Of a DNA stretch of 64,000 bases, positions 53,407 through 62,827 are shown in pieces (position 1 is the stretch's first letter; each line of letters starts with the position of its first letter). A program made the translations under genes and the position numbers. The notes under the pieces are model-generated. The model saw only the letters and a list, made by a program, of their open reading frames with translations. It was not told the origin of the DNA and searched no databases. Source of the DNA: Pseudomonas oryzihabitans (GTDB lineage Bacteria > Pseudomonadota > Gammaproteobacteria > Pseudomonadales > Pseudomonadaceae); assembly GCF_024652905.1 (NCBI RefSeq), contig NZ_CP102428.1:508501-572500 (forward strand), read 5' to 3'.

Positions 53407-53742
53407 CTATTCTCGACGCCCCTGCCAATAGCCTCGGCGTTCGGCATACCGCACTGGAAGGGAGGTATCTCCTCGGCGAAGGGCCGCCAGTACCTGGTCA
53501 TCCGCGATGTCACGAAAGAGGGTGAAGAGCAATCGCTCGGCCGATTCCATCGCTTCCCGCTCACTGCAGTAAGACTCCTGATGTTCATAGGCGCCCACTC
53601 GGAACAGCCACTGGTGACTGGACCCTTGGGTGACTCGTGCCAGCTTGATGGGCGGAAGTGCGCTGCCCGCTTCAAATGCGATCCTAAGCTTCGGTACTTC
53701 ATCGGTGACACGGGGGAGGGGAATATCAGCGGGATTGCTCAT
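53407..53742 (-). CDS. Hypothetical ICE protein after the DsbA-like gene
   Basis: A 111-residue protein (SNPADIPLPRVTDEVPKLRI, with a central HQWLFRVGAYEHQESYCSER and a helical C-terminus). It overlaps the preceding small gene by 17 bases in another frame, so the two are co-translated. No domain is recognised. Its operon position suggests it belongs to the ICE rather than the accessory pocket. Confidence 0.6.
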   Translation of the reverse strand: MSNPADIPLPRVTDEVPKLRIAFEAGSALPPIKLARVTQGSSHQWLFRVGAYEHQESYCSEREAMESAERLLFTLFRDIADDQVLAALRRGDTSLPVRYAERRGYWQGRRE

Positions 53743-53905
53743 CGGCGTTGCCTGGCATTGGAGAACGGTGGTGCGGGGTATCGCGGCGTTGCATCTCGGC
53801 ATCGATCATCCGCAACAGATGGGTAAGGCGGCTGTTGAGCCGCCGCAGGGTCCGATCGGAAAGGCTGGCTAGCCAAAGGGGGATGTCATTGGCGCCGCTG
53901 TGCAT
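53726..53905 (-). CDS. Small hypothetical ICE protein
   Basis: A 59-residue basic protein (HSGANDIPLWLASLSDRTLR, then NSRLTHLLRMIDAEMQRRD). GGGAGG lies 5 bases before ATG 53905. It overlaps the DsbA-like gene by 20 bases and the next gene by 17, the pattern of a compact operon. Confidence 0.6.
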   Translation of the reverse strand: MHSGANDIPLWLASLSDRTLRRLNSRLTHLLRMIDAEMQRRDTPHHRSPMPGNADEQSR

Positions 53906-54572
53906 CCGCACCTCCCTGACTCGCCAGCCAGTCCATGGCCGATAGCATGCCGGCGTCATCCAGCAGTGACGGAAGCCGGATCGTACGGCCGGACCGATTG
54001 TCTCGGAGCTCGAAGGTCGGGGTGGCATCGATCCGCTTCTGCGCTGCGGTTGCGGTCTGCTCAGCGACTACCCGCCGCACTGTCGTATTGTCCTGGATGC
54101 ACACCTGCAGTTGCGGGAGCGATACGGCTGGTTGCAGGCCCAGTTGATTGATCGGGACTGTTAGGCCAGCACCGTTTCCGCGGCTGTGCTGGTAGACCGC
54201 TTCGACCGCCTGCCAGAACACCGGATTGCCGCCCAGCCAGCCGGCGCACGTAACTAGGCGTGCTTCCTGCTGCGCTGCTTCGCCGTGCATGGGCAGCGGC
54301 AGGTGATGCCACTGCCAATTCAGCACTTCGTGCCGATCAATCAGTCGCTTGACCTGCGGATAGGCGTCCTTGCAGTAGGGACACTCCAGGTCAGCGTACT
54401 CAACCAGAGTGAAGCGGGCCTTAGAGTTGCCGTAGACGAAGGTCGGCGGCGTGGTTGCCTCAGGGGTACGTGCAAATGCCCAGGCGCAGAATTGCCATGC
54501 GAGGAAGAGCAGGCAAGGAATTGCCGCAAGGCTCAAGGCAGCCTGTTTGCGCGATAGACCCCCTGTGATCAT
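53886..54572 (-). CDS. DsbA-family thiol-disulfide protein of the ICE
   Basis: A 228-residue protein with an N-terminal membrane or signal helix (LSLAAIPCLLFLAWQFCAWA) and a thioredoxin-fold DsbA domain. The active site is CPYC in VEYADLECPYCKDAYPQVK, near residue 64. The cis-Pro loop appears as IDATPTFEL. Conjugation systems often encode their own Dsb proteins to fold Cys-rich pore proteins such as the TraU-like protein here. ATG 54572 overlaps the preceding stop (ATGA). Confidence 0.88.
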   Translation of the reverse strand: MITGGLSRKQAALSLAAIPCLLFLAWQFCAWAFARTPEATTPPTFVYGNSKARFTLVEYADLECPYCKDAYPQVKRLIDRHEVLNWQWHHLPLPMHGEAAQQEARLVTCAGWLGGNPVFWQAVEAVYQHSRGNGAGLTVPINQLGLQPAVSLPQLQVCIQDNTTVRRVVAEQTATAAQKRIDATPTFELRDNRSGRTIRLPSLLDDAGMLSAMDWLASQGGADAQRRQ

Positions 54573-54877
54573 GCTGAAGCCTCTCGGACATCGGGCTCAT
54601 CGACCTGCCGGCCCAGCACTTCCCTGTGCAGGACCTCGAGCAGCGCCTGCTGCGCCTCGTCCGGCTGCGGATGCTTGGCCAACCAGTCCTTGAGCGCCGT
54701 ATCGAGCTGGACCTCGATCTCCCGTCGGTCTACCGCTCGAGATTTCACCGCCTGCAGGTTGGTGATTAGTACTGGGGCGCAGATCTGCAGCGCGGTTAGG
54801 GCATCCTGCCCGGGTTGGCTGAGCAGCTGTGTCAGGCTGTCGATGAGGTTTTGGGTAAAGCGGTCCATCGCCCTCAT
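54569..54877 (-). CDS. Hypothetical ICE protein after the TraC ATPase
   Basis: A 102-residue helical protein (MDRFTQNLIDSLTQLLSQPG, then LDTALKDWLAKHPQPDEAQQ). The start overlaps the TraC stop (ATGA) and its stop overlaps the DsbA-like start. A second ATG three codons in is equally possible. No family is recognised. Confidence 0.7.
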   Translation of the reverse strand: MRAMDRFTQNLIDSLTQLLSQPGQDALTALQICAPVLITNLQAVKSRAVDRREIEVQLDTALKDWLAKHPQPDEAQQALLEVLHREVLGRQVDEPDVREASA

Positions 54878-57800
54878 CCGCGTGCTCCCGAAGCGGGTGG
54901 CAGATCGAAGGGGTAGGGCTCAATACCGCGCAGCCGATCCAGCCGCGCCGCCACGGCGACGGCCGCGCCCAACTCGTCGGTACCTAACTCTTCCATCAGC
55001 TGCGCACGTTCAGCCTTCTCTTCCGGCTCCGTCATTGCCAGGGCCAGGAAGAGGCTTGGCGGTACCGCGCGAAAGAGGATCTCCATGGATTTGGATAGCA
55101 CCACGCCTTCGGTGTAGGCACCGCTCTGCTTGCGTGCTGACAGCATCAGCTCCTTCTGCGCAGGGGTGAGGGCGCGGAATTTGGAAATCTTCTCGACCTC
55201 GTCCGGCGGCATGTTGAGGCAGATCCACCACTCGATCATGTTGAGCATCGGCGCGCCGGAGAGCGGGATGTCGTCGATGTTCTGGGTGGCCAGCCAGAAC
55301 CAGGCCCCGAGCTTTCGCCACATCTTGGTGATCTTCATGGCATAGGGGAGTAGCAGCGGGTGCTTGGTGATGATGTGGCCTTCGTCGGTCAGCTTGATCA
55401 GCGGGCGACCTTTGAATTGGTCACGCTCGGCGATGTTGTTGATCGAGTTGAGTAGCGAGATGTAGGCAATGCCGAGTTGCGCCTGGTAGCCCTCACGGGC
55501 GTAGGTGGCAAAGTCGACCACGGTCAGGTCGGCTTCCGGCCAGGGCGTACCAGGGCGGTTGAACATCTCTCCGTCAGCGCCCATGCAGAACATATCCATG
55601 GATTCGGCCATCTCCTGCAGACGCTCTCGCCGCGCTGCGGGAAGGCCTTCGTCCCGTGCGGCCCCACTCAAAGCATCGCGGACGTCCTGGGTCAGCACGG
55701 TTTTCTCGGCCTTAGAACAGGCCGTAGCCGCATTGATGATGGCGTGACGGATGGCCGCGCGATCGGCGCGGGTCAGACGAGCGTCCTCCTTCTCCTCGCC
55801 GCCGGTAATCATCAGGCGGGCCACGATCTCCATCTCACCGAGCACGTCGCGCTGATCGTCCTCGAGGTTGGCCTGAGGGGTACTGTTGCGATCCGACGCC
55901 TCTAGGTCCTCGGCATCAAGGACGGCGACTCGTGCAGGATCGTCCGCAAGACGAATGGCGTCAGCAAAGGGTGCTAGGCTGACGCCGGATCCTGGAGAGA
56001 GACGAACGCGATGCACGGTCAGACCTAGTCGCTGCGCGAAGTCTGCCAACAGGCCAAAGCTGTTACCGGCCTCGGCGACGAACATGCGTGGCCGGTAACC
56101 GGCCAGCCACTGGATCATCAGGTTGTTGAGCGTGGCGGATTTGCCAGCCCCGGTGGGACCGAAGACAAAGCCATGGGCATTCATCTGACGATCTTCCTTG
56201 TTGAAGGGGTCGAAGGTCAGCGGCGCGCCGCCGCGGTTGAAGACGGTTGTTCCAGGATGCCCAGTGCCGGTGTGGCGACCCCAGACCGGGGCCAGGTTAG
56301 CAACGTGCTGGACGAGCAGCATCTGGGCATACCACTGCAGGGCACGGGGCTGATTCGGATCGAAGTTGGCCGGGAGCCATCTCAGGTAGCTGGAAAGGCC
56401 GGCGACCTCATCGTCCGGCTGCACGGGCTCCATGCCAGCCCCCAGCAGGATGTTCGTCAGGTTCATGCAGCGCTGCGTCAACTCCGCTTCATGTTTGCCG
56501 CGGACGTAGAAGGCGACGCTGCCCTTGTACAGCTTGTGCTTGCGGCCAATGAGGTATCGCGCATCCTGAATGGCCTCACGGGTCAGCGCCGAGGCCTGAT
56601 TGTCACCCACAGCTTTCTTGTGCAGGTCGTTGAGGTGGGCTTCAAGAGTGTCTTGAGGTGTAACCACTAGGGTGATGGCCAGCACCGTGTCCTCAGGTAG
56701 CTTGTCCATCAGGGCATTGAGCGCATCACCGCCCTGGCGGGTTTCGCCCGTCAAATGCCCGGTCTTAGGCGCCTCGCGAAGCCGATCAAGCATGATCACC
56801 CGGGTAGGCTGGCCATCGAAAAACCAGATGCCCTTGTCTGCGTCCGAGCGAGGCTCTCGGTACAGCAGGCACTGCGAGAAGTCCGTGCCGCTGGCCAGCA
56901 CCGGGATGGTGCCATCCTCGACTTCGGTCGGTGTATTCACCAGCTCGAAAAAGCGGTCATGGTCTTTGCGCGTGGTGCCTAGGTGATCGGGGCAGGGATT
57001 GAACCACTGCAGGAGCCAGTGTCGGATCGCACGCTCTTCCATGCGGATGGCTCGGACGCCGGCGTTGGCCAACGAGCCGACCAGGCGCTCACACGTATTG
57101 CGCAGATAGAGCGCGGGATCCTGGCCACGCATCAGGCCGTCGCCGACGCTGCGTCGTGATACCACCAGGCGGACGCGGCGCTGCTGGCCACGCCAGGGCA
57201 GCTTGGAAACCACTTTATCCTCGAACAAGCCTCCGGGTTTGGAGATGGCCGAGAGGTGGTGCTTCATCAGCCCCTGGTAGAGCTCGGTAAAGGCCGAACC
57301 TTGGGCGCGTGGCTTCACGTAGTTACGGAAGCCTTCGAGATAGCTGTCGAACTGGATCTCGTCGTAGGCGTACATCTGAATAACCCAGGGACTGACCTCA
57401 AGCTCATCGAAGCTGTCCTGCAGGGCGTTCTCCAGGGCATCCCGCGCTTGGCGTAGCCAGGCCGGTGAGCGGCCTTCGGTGCCGATCGGCACGATATCGA
57501 AGAACGCCGCCAAGGACTTGCCGTCCTCGAGCAGCATGGCCTGGTGCTCAGGTAGATACTCGACCCAGGGCAGCAGGTTGGTGAAGCTGGGATTGACATC
57601 GTAGAGCCTGGCCACGTCGGCCACGGTCGCAGGCTTCTCCTTGCCTGTCATCCAGGCACCGGGCTCCGGGATGCCATGAGCCTTCAAACGATCCAGATGG
57701 CGTTGATAGGCGGCTTCCTCGTCGACCTCCAGCGCGCGGGTGGCACGGATGGATTCGGGGTGGATGACTGGCTCAGCTTCAGCTGACAGAGCCCCTTCAT

Positions 57801-57900
57801 CAACCGCGTCAGTATGTCCAGGCTGGCCCGGTACAAGATCCGGCTCAGCCGCTGAAGTGTCGGTGGTCTTTTTGCCACGCAGGCGTTCGAAGATGCCCAT
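54874..57900 (-). CDS. traC: VirB4/TraC-type conjugation ATPase (TIGR03744)
   Basis: A 1008-residue ATPase that powers pilus and pore assembly of the ICE type IV secretion system. Walker A is FGPTGAGKSATLNNLM (about residues 577-592), and the acidic Walker B region is near residue 835 (LIKLTDEGHIITKHPL). The N-terminal half carries the TraC_F-like domain. The length agrees with TIGR03744, the PFL_4706 family. Its ATG is 1 base from the lipoprotein stop, and the operon runs continuously from RAQPRD. Confidence 0.93.
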   Translation of the reverse strand: MGIFERLRGKKTTDTSAAEPDLVPGQPGHTDAVDEGALSAEAEPVIHPESIRATRALEVDEEAAYQRHLDRLKAHGIPEPGAWMTGKEKPATVADVARLYDVNPSFTNLLPWVEYLPEHQAMLLEDGKSLAAFFDIVPIGTEGRSPAWLRQARDALENALQDSFDELEVSPWVIQMYAYDEIQFDSYLEGFRNYVKPRAQGSAFTELYQGLMKHHLSAISKPGGLFEDKVVSKLPWRGQQRRVRLVVSRRSVGDGLMRGQDPALYLRNTCERLVGSLANAGVRAIRMEERAIRHWLLQWFNPCPDHLGTTRKDHDRFFELVNTPTEVEDGTIPVLASGTDFSQCLLYREPRSDADKGIWFFDGQPTRVIMLDRLREAPKTGHLTGETRQGGDALNALMDKLPEDTVLAITLVVTPQDTLEAHLNDLHKKAVGDNQASALTREAIQDARYLIGRKHKLYKGSVAFYVRGKHEAELTQRCMNLTNILLGAGMEPVQPDDEVAGLSSYLRWLPANFDPNQPRALQWYAQMLLVQHVANLAPVWGRHTGTGHPGTTVFNRGGAPLTFDPFNKEDRQMNAHGFVFGPTGAGKSATLNNLMIQWLAGYRPRMFVAEAGNSFGLLADFAQRLGLTVHRVRLSPGSGVSLAPFADAIRLADDPARVAVLDAEDLEASDRNSTPQANLEDDQRDVLGEMEIVARLMITGGEEKEDARLTRADRAAIRHAIINAATACSKAEKTVLTQDVRDALSGAARDEGLPAARRERLQEMAESMDMFCMGADGEMFNRPGTPWPEADLTVVDFATYAREGYQAQLGIAYISLLNSINNIAERDQFKGRPLIKLTDEGHIITKHPLLLPYAMKITKMWRKLGAWFWLATQNIDDIPLSGAPMLNMIEWWICLNMPPDEVEKISKFRALTPAQKELMLSARKQSGAYTEGVVLSKSMEILFRAVPPSLFLALAMTEPEEKAERAQLMEELGTDELGAAVAVAARLDRLRGIEPYPFDLPPASGARG

Positions 57901-58346
57901 CAGTAGTTCTCCACCCGCTCACCGGGCATGGCGTATTGCACACGCTGATAGAGCGGGAAAACGGTGGTGTAGCCGGGGATGGGTGCTGGGTCGGAGCCGG
58001 CCAGGTGCGGGAAGACGTACATGACCAGGTCCGGATTGGGCAGGCGCTTGAACTGGCTGTAGATCTCGTTCTGCGCGGTGCGCGAATAGCCGGCGTTATC
58101 CGCCAGCGGCCGAGCCTGAGCCGTGTCCACAGGACGGCGCAGCTCCGCCCGGGCATCGATCAGTTGGCGACCCTGGCTGCTGCCGGCTGAGCCGGTGGTG
58201 CCGGCGTTCCAGACGTCCATCATGGTCTGGTCGCCGTGAGGGAGCATCTTCTCCTTGTTGACCGAGCAGCCCGCGGCCAGCAGGGCCATGGCCAGCACAG
58301 CCGCCATCTGTAGTCGTGCGTGATTAGTCGAGGTCAGCCGAGGCAT
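57900..58346 (-). CDS. Conjugal transfer lipoprotein (TIGR03751)
   Basis: A 148-residue lipoprotein with a signal sequence ending in the lipobox LLAAGCSVNKEK. The mature part has the family features GDQTMMDVWNAGT and YVFPHLAGSDPAPIPGYTTV. It is an outer-membrane part of the mating pore, like TraV in F-type systems. It overlaps the TIGR03752 gene by 23 bases. Confidence 0.88.
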   Translation of the reverse strand: MPRLTSTNHARLQMAAVLAMALLAAGCSVNKEKMLPHGDQTMMDVWNAGTTGSAGSSQGRQLIDARAELRRPVDTAQARPLADNAGYSRTAQNEIYSQFKRLPNPDLVMYVFPHLAGSDPAPIPGYTTVFPLYQRVQYAMPGERVENY

Positions 58347-59844
58347 GGCGAGCTCCCTTGCGATAGTCGACCTTGCGGCCCTTGAGTTCGTAGTCGATGG
58401 CCAGCTCTTGGTCGAGATGGATGGCCACCTTCGCCCCGGGTTGGACGTAAATAGCGGCGAAGGCCTGGCCGTAGAGCTTGTTCACCCAGGTGGAGATATC
58501 GCTGACGCCCTGGTTCAGGATCTTGCCCATCGCCTCGTTGCCGGAGATCCCGGTCGTGCCGATGGTGCCGCTGGAGGTCTGCACGTAGCTGGAGCTGCTG
58601 CCGTCGCTCTTGATGAGTGAGGCCGCGCCGGCGCCTGCGGCCGTGATCAGCGCCTGGGAGCCGATGTACTGGGCAGCATTGCTGCGGCGATCGCCCGCGA
58701 TGCACGGGATGCCATAGGGATCGCTGATCCAGCCCATACCGCCCTGGACCGCAGCCGGTTGGCCATTGGTGGAGCTGTTCTGGTTGTTCTGGCCGTTGTT
58801 CTGCTGACCGCCGTTCTCCTGCGGTGCCGGCAGGGTACGCACGGTGCCGTCGGTGAAGACAAAGGTCATGCTGCGGATCTGGCCTCGCACGCACGACAGG
58901 GTCCAATCGCCTGAGGCGGTACCGCTCACGACGGCGCCGGCGACGTCGGGCAGGTCGATACCGTTGGCGGTCAGGTTGTCGGGGCCGATCAGCACCTTAA
59001 AGGGGTAGGGGTCGTTGACCGTGCCGTCGACCGGCACTCTGCCCACCAGTGCGGTCATGGATACCGAACCCATGAGCGTCGAGTTCTGGGGCAGGGTGTA
59101 GACCTTGCGCACCTTCTTGCGCGTCTGTTCATCCCCACCCACACCATCCGCCACGCGCTGCGCACCTCCGGACGCCGCGTCCAGGGTCTTCTGGCCAGCG
59201 GTGCCGAACGACGTGGGGAAGGCAAAACCACTGGCCGCCTGGCCACTGCCGGCGGCGAGCGGTTTGCCATTGGCATCGACGGCCGTGCCGTCCTGCGGCT
59301 CGATCCAGACCAGGTCCGAGCTGCCACTGCCTTTCTTGAACTGATTACCTTCGCCCGGGTTGATGCCGAGCCCGATTGGCATATCGCCGCCGGCGCCTGC
59401 AGCGCCCCCCAACTGACTGCCCATCTGCGACAGGGTGTTGAGCTGCTTCTGCAAATTATCAACGAGTCCTTGGGTCTGCTTCTGCTGATTCTCCATGCCC
59501 TGGTTGATGCCTGCCTGAACGCGGTTGTCGACCGTGCTGTTGATGTTGCTCAACTGGGCTTTGAGGCCTTCGTTCTCCCGCTTGGCCTCTTCGTTGTCTT
59601 TCAGGACCTTGCTCATCTGGTCCTTCAACTGGCGACTCTCGGCGACGATGGTGCGCAGGGTGTCGTTGGCCGTATCGCCTTCAATGCCGAGCGCCTGGGC
59701 CTGTTCGGGGGTGAGCTGGGCGGATTGCGGCTGCTCCGGCTCTACGGACTTGCTACGGCCGAGCATTTTCACCCCGACGAATACCACCAGGACGAGGAGG
59801 GGTAGCAGAGCGTACTTGAGTAGCGGATTACTTCTGAGCTGCAT
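58324..59844 (-). CDS. TIGR03752 ICE protein (TraB-like)
   Basis: A 506-residue protein with one N-terminal membrane helix (LKYALLPLLVLVVFVGVKML), a coiled coil (about residues 60-130), a Gly/Asn/Gln-rich linker and a C-terminal VirB10/TraB-type beta domain (LPQNSTLMGSVSMTALVGRV). It should span the envelope and link inner and outer parts of the secretion channel. It overlaps the next and previous genes by 17-23 bases. Confidence 0.88.
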   Translation of the reverse strand: MQLRSNPLLKYALLPLLVLVVFVGVKMLGRSKSVEPEQPQSAQLTPEQAQALGIEGDTANDTLRTIVAESRQLKDQMSKVLKDNEEAKRENEGLKAQLSNINSTVDNRVQAGINQGMENQQKQTQGLVDNLQKQLNTLSQMGSQLGGAAGAGGDMPIGLGINPGEGNQFKKGSGSSDLVWIEPQDGTAVDANGKPLAAGSGQAASGFAFPTSFGTAGQKTLDAASGGAQRVADGVGGDEQTRKKVRKVYTLPQNSTLMGSVSMTALVGRVPVDGTVNDPYPFKVLIGPDNLTANGIDLPDVAGAVVSGTASGDWTLSCVRGQIRSMTFVFTDGTVRTLPAPQENGGQQNNGQNNQNSSTNGQPAAVQGGMGWISDPYGIPCIAGDRRSNAAQYIGSQALITAAGAGAASLIKSDGSSSSYVQTSSGTIGTTGISGNEAMGKILNQGVSDISTWVNKLYGQAFAAIYVQPGAKVAIHLDQELAIDYELKGRKVDYRKGARHASADLD

Positions 59845-60745
59845 GGCGCGCCTCCGAGCTCACTCGAGGATCAGCAGCGCTCAGGCTCGGTAACAGCGAC
59901 TGGCCGAGTCCGTGGTCCTTGGTGACTAGGTAGAGCACCGTGGTGTCGCTGGCATCGCCGCGGGCTCCGAGGTAGGGGTGCTGAAAGGTGGCAGTCGCGA
60001 AGTCGCCCATTAGCTCGCGTGGATCCAGGGCCAGGCGCTGGCCGGTCTGGTTTCGCAACTTCACGGCGGTCACCCAATGGTCGTCCAACCGCCAGGCGCC
60101 CAACTGGCTTGCCTCGACGGGCAAGGCCGGCATCAGCGTCGACAGGTCCAGGCGCTTGTCGACTTTGACTTGGGCGACGCCGTCGACCGGCTCCACCGTA
60201 CGGAGCGGGGCATAAAGCATCTGAGCGGCATACCGCGTGAGCACGACGGGAATCGGCGTTTCGCGTTTGGGCGGGGCCGGCTCGTCGTTCTCTTCATCAG
60301 CCTGGCTGCTGGCCTTGGCTGTGGCCCTTGGGGCATTGCTTCCGCTGGTCGAAGCTGCCTGGCCATATCGGGTCGGGGTCGTATCGCCGGGCACAATCTT
60401 GATCGCCTCCAGCGGGGCGTGACCTTCCTGGGCGGGGGTGGCCGCGATGTCGGCCAGCATGATCTCGCCAGTGGCCGCGTTCTGCAGCTGCAACCGACTC
60501 GGTTCGATGGGCTCCTTGGCCAGCAGGTAGATCGCACCACCGGTGCTTTGCACTCGGATCTTGTCGGCGATGGCCGGAGGAACACCGACGCGGACGTTGG
60601 CGTCGACGAACAGGATCCGCTCCTGGCCCACCACCAAAGGGATGGCCATGGGGACGCGTTCCCATTTGCGGATCTCGATGGCCTGGGCCAGGCTGCTCAG
60701 CAGCAGGCCGCCCAGCACCAGGGCGAGGGAATGACTGGACCTCAT
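59828..60745 (-). CDS. TIGR03749 ICE protein (TraK-like)
   Basis: A 305-residue exported protein with a signal peptide (SLALVLGGLLLSSLAQA). The mature N-terminal beta domain (IRKWERVPMAIPLVVGQERI) resembles secretin-like TraK of F-type systems. Its C-terminal part binds partners in the outer-membrane core. ATG 60745 gives the signal peptide; longer forms would run into the preceding gene. It overlaps the preceding gene by 4 bases. Confidence 0.87.
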   Translation of the reverse strand: MRSSHSLALVLGGLLLSSLAQAIEIRKWERVPMAIPLVVGQERILFVDANVRVGVPPAIADKIRVQSTGGAIYLLAKEPIEPSRLQLQNAATGEIMLADIAATPAQEGHAPLEAIKIVPGDTTPTRYGQAASTSGSNAPRATAKASSQADEENDEPAPPKRETPIPVVLTRYAAQMLYAPLRTVEPVDGVAQVKVDKRLDLSTLMPALPVEASQLGAWRLDDHWVTAVKLRNQTGQRLALDPRELMGDFATATFQHPYLGARGDASDTTVLYLVTKDHGLGQSLLPSLSAADPRVSSEARHAAQK

Positions 60746-61398
60746 GGTGTACCTCGGGCTTTGACTTCGATACCAGCCTCGATCCGCTGCGGCTGACCGC
60801 TGTAACAGTCCCATTTCATACCCCAAGGATTTTTCTCGGGATCGACGTCGGCTCTGACGACGTGCAGCGGGTAGCGCGTGAGCGCCGTCTTGACCTTCTC
60901 GCCGCCCAGGTACTCGTTCGCGACGACATCGAGCATGACGGTCCACTCGCTGTTGCCCAGCACCTGGACGCGCCGGGTGGGGTCATCGCCGTAGCCCGAT
61001 CCGGGGATCTCCGCCACGTTGCGCACGCGCCTGCGTAATTCGCCGGCATTGCGCTTGAGCGCCTCATCACCTTCCAGGTAGACCTTGCAGGACGGGGTGA
61101 TGAAGTTGGCCAGCCGCGCGATGTTGTCGCTGTAGTTCTTCTCGCCATCGGAGGGCCAGCTGTTCATCTGCTGGAAGATGTAGAAGGCGTAGGCATAGAC
61201 CGACTCAGGCGGTATCTCCCACCAGGGGCGCGTGCTACCCGAGCGCAGGTCCGGGGGCACATGGACGGTCAGGTCCTTCGGCGCCGTGGACCAGCCATAG
61301 CCGTTGAACACGGCGATGCCGGTCATCATCCCTAGCGCGAGGCGAAGCGTCGTGATGTGGGCGCGCTGCGAGTCGGAGAGCTTCCAGGCGCGACTCAT
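60742..61398 (-). CDS. TIGR03746 ICE protein (TraE-like)
   Basis: A 218-residue inner-membrane protein of the VirB8/TraE type. A short cytoplasmic start is followed by one helix (ITTLRLALGMMTGIAVFNGY) and a periplasmic domain (VHVPPDLRSGSTRPWWEIPP). TIGR03746 is the PFL_4703 family. It overlaps the genes on both sides by 4 bases. Confidence 0.9.
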   Translation of the reverse strand: MSRAWKLSDSQRAHITTLRLALGMMTGIAVFNGYGWSTAPKDLTVHVPPDLRSGSTRPWWEIPPESVYAYAFYIFQQMNSWPSDGEKNYSDNIARLANFITPSCKVYLEGDEALKRNAGELRRRVRNVAEIPGSGYGDDPTRRVQVLGNSEWTVMLDVVANEYLGGEKVKTALTRYPLHVVRADVDPEKNPWGMKWDCYSGQPQRIEAGIEVKARGTP

Positions 61399-61775
61399 AG
61401 CCCCACCATCCGTTTGCAGCTCCAGCTACCACTGCGGATCACCAGGTGGCGCCCGGCAATCCCCCATTGGGCCAGGCGGCATTCCACTTGCCGCCACAGC
61501 CATGTTTCGGGCCGCCCGCGCTTCCAGCGGCGCAGTTGACGTCCGGCAAGCACAAGGCCCAGGGAGCCGCAGGCTAGCGCGGCAAAGATCGGCATGGCCG
61601 GAGTCGTGAAAAACGCCAAGGGAATGCCGACCACAAAGCCGAACGAGGCGCAGACGATGATGGTGGCGAACATCTCGTCGGTGGTCAGGCCGCCCACGAC
61701 AACGGGTTGGGTATTGAGGCGATTCGGCAAGAAGAGAAGCGTGCCGTCCTCGTGCAGGTCCTGGGTGATGTCCAT
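61395..61775 (-). CDS. TIGR03750 conjugal transfer protein (TraL-like)
   Basis: A 126-residue protein with two membrane helices (TDEMFATIIVCASFGFVVGI, then FAALACGSLGLVLAGRQ) after the typical start LFLPNRLNTQPVVVGGLT. It fits the small TraL/VirB3 membrane subunit that works with the TraC ATPase. It lies 15 bases after the TIGR03745 gene. Confidence 0.9.
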   Translation of the reverse strand: MDITQDLHEDGTLLFLPNRLNTQPVVVGGLTTDEMFATIIVCASFGFVVGIPLAFFTTPAMPIFAALACGSLGLVLAGRQLRRWKRGRPETWLWRQVECRLAQWGIAGRHLVIRSGSWSCKRMVGL

Positions 61776-61790
61776 CTGCGCCGTCCTGCC

Positions 61791-62159
61791 TTACATGATG
61801 CCGCTGGCTTTGGTGACGATGAAGATCACCAGGCCGATGAGGATCACGCCGACAACGACGGTGGCACCCAGGTCTTTCCAGGTCTTCTTGTTCGTGTGGA
61901 TCTCGTGATAGACGCCAATGCCATGGGCGGCCACGACAATGAGGCAGAAGGCGCACAGGGCCAGTGCGATCAGCATGAAGCCGTCGTAGCCATAGTTCTT
62001 GAGCGTTTCGAGCCAGGTGGAGCCTTCGCCGCGCGAGGGCGCCTGAGCGCTGGGTAACGCGGCTTGGCTGACGGCCGGCAGCAAGGCCAGGCTGGCTACC
62101 GCAGAAGTGAAGCATTTGGCGCGAGCGCCGAGGGTGAACAGACGTTTGAGGGACAGCAT
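61791..62159 (-). CDS. TIGR03745 ICE membrane protein
   Basis: A 122-residue exported, pilin-like membrane protein. A signal sequence precedes a mature part with two helices (GFMLIALALCAFCLIVVAAH and TVVVGVILIGLVIFIVTKAS). The size and layout resemble VirB2/TraA pilins, and TIGR03745 is placed at the pilin position. ATG 62159 is preferred because it begins the signal sequence and follows GAGGAGAAATC. Confidence 0.88.
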   Translation of the reverse strand: MLSLKRLFTLGARAKCFTSAVASLALLPAVSQAALPSAQAPSRGEGSTWLETLKNYGYDGFMLIALALCAFCLIVVAAHGIGVYHEIHTNKKTWKDLGATVVVGVILIGLVIFIVTKASGIM

Positions 62160-62179
62160 GGATTTCTCCTCGAGGGGGG

Positions 62180-62419
62180 TTAATGCAAGATCAGCCAGGA
62201 CAGGACGAAGTAGAGGAGCAGCCCCTTGATGAGGGCGCCCTTGGCCGCGGCGGGTTTGAGGTTCTGATTCGCCCAGCCCTTGTAGAGGCTGATGGCGAGC
62301 CAGGCGAACCAGAGGGTGGTGACGGCCATGGCCGCGGAGAGCCAGAACAGGTTGCTGGCTGAAGGCGGTATGCCACTCGCCGCCTGAAAGGCAGCGGTTT
62401 GCGCAGCGGTCATGCTCAT
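62180..62419 (-). CDS. TIGR03758 ICE protein
   Basis: A 79-residue membrane protein with two helices (NLFWLSAAMAVTTLWFAWL and GALIKGLLLYFVLSWLIL). TIGR03758 is the PFL_4701 family and is a hallmark of this ICE class. Its start overlaps the RAQPRD gene by 4 bases. Confidence 0.9.
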   Translation of the reverse strand: MSMTAAQTAAFQAASGIPPSASNLFWLSAAMAVTTLWFAWLAISLYKGWANQNLKPAAAKGALIKGLLLYFVLSWLILH

Positions 62420-62769
62420 GGCTGGGCGCCTTCGCGCTGGTACTGACCGGAGAGTTCGGCTGCATCGCGTGGCTGCGCGCGGCTCGGTGCCAGATAGTCC
62501 TGCAGGCCCTGACGGATTCGCGCAATGTCAGCGGCTAGGCGGTTGTAGTCCAGGCGGTAACGGGTGCTGCCATCGCTGGGCAACTCGGCACTGCGCCGGG
62601 CGACGGCCTCGACAGCGTTGAGCTGCCTAATCATCACGTCGACGTTGGCCTGCTCGGAGGCGGTGCCAGCGGCCTGGGCCTGACTCGTCAGGATCCCGAG
62701 CGCGATGGCCAGACTGCCGGCAACGGCGAAGCGGCGGGTTGGCGTGCGAGGGTAGGAGGACAGTTTCAC
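62416..62769 (-). CDS. RAQPRD family ICE protein
   Basis: A 117-residue exported protein with a signal sequence (FAVAGSLAIALGILTSQAQA) and the family name motif RAQPRD near the C-terminus. It is the first gene of the operon from RAQPRD to at least traC, and probably to 53,407. A conserved regulatory block lies about 58 bases upstream. Confidence 0.92.
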   Translation of the reverse strand: MKLSSYPRTPTRRFAVAGSLAIALGILTSQAQAAGTASEQANVDVMIRQLNAVEAVARRSAELPSDGSTRYRLDYNRLAADIARIRQGLQDYLAPSRAQPRDAAELSGQYQREGAQP

Positions 62770-62827
62770 AGCGGGGGCCCTGGGCTAGCGGGTTGATGCC
62801 GCACAGGATGCCGAGGGCCGTAGGCGA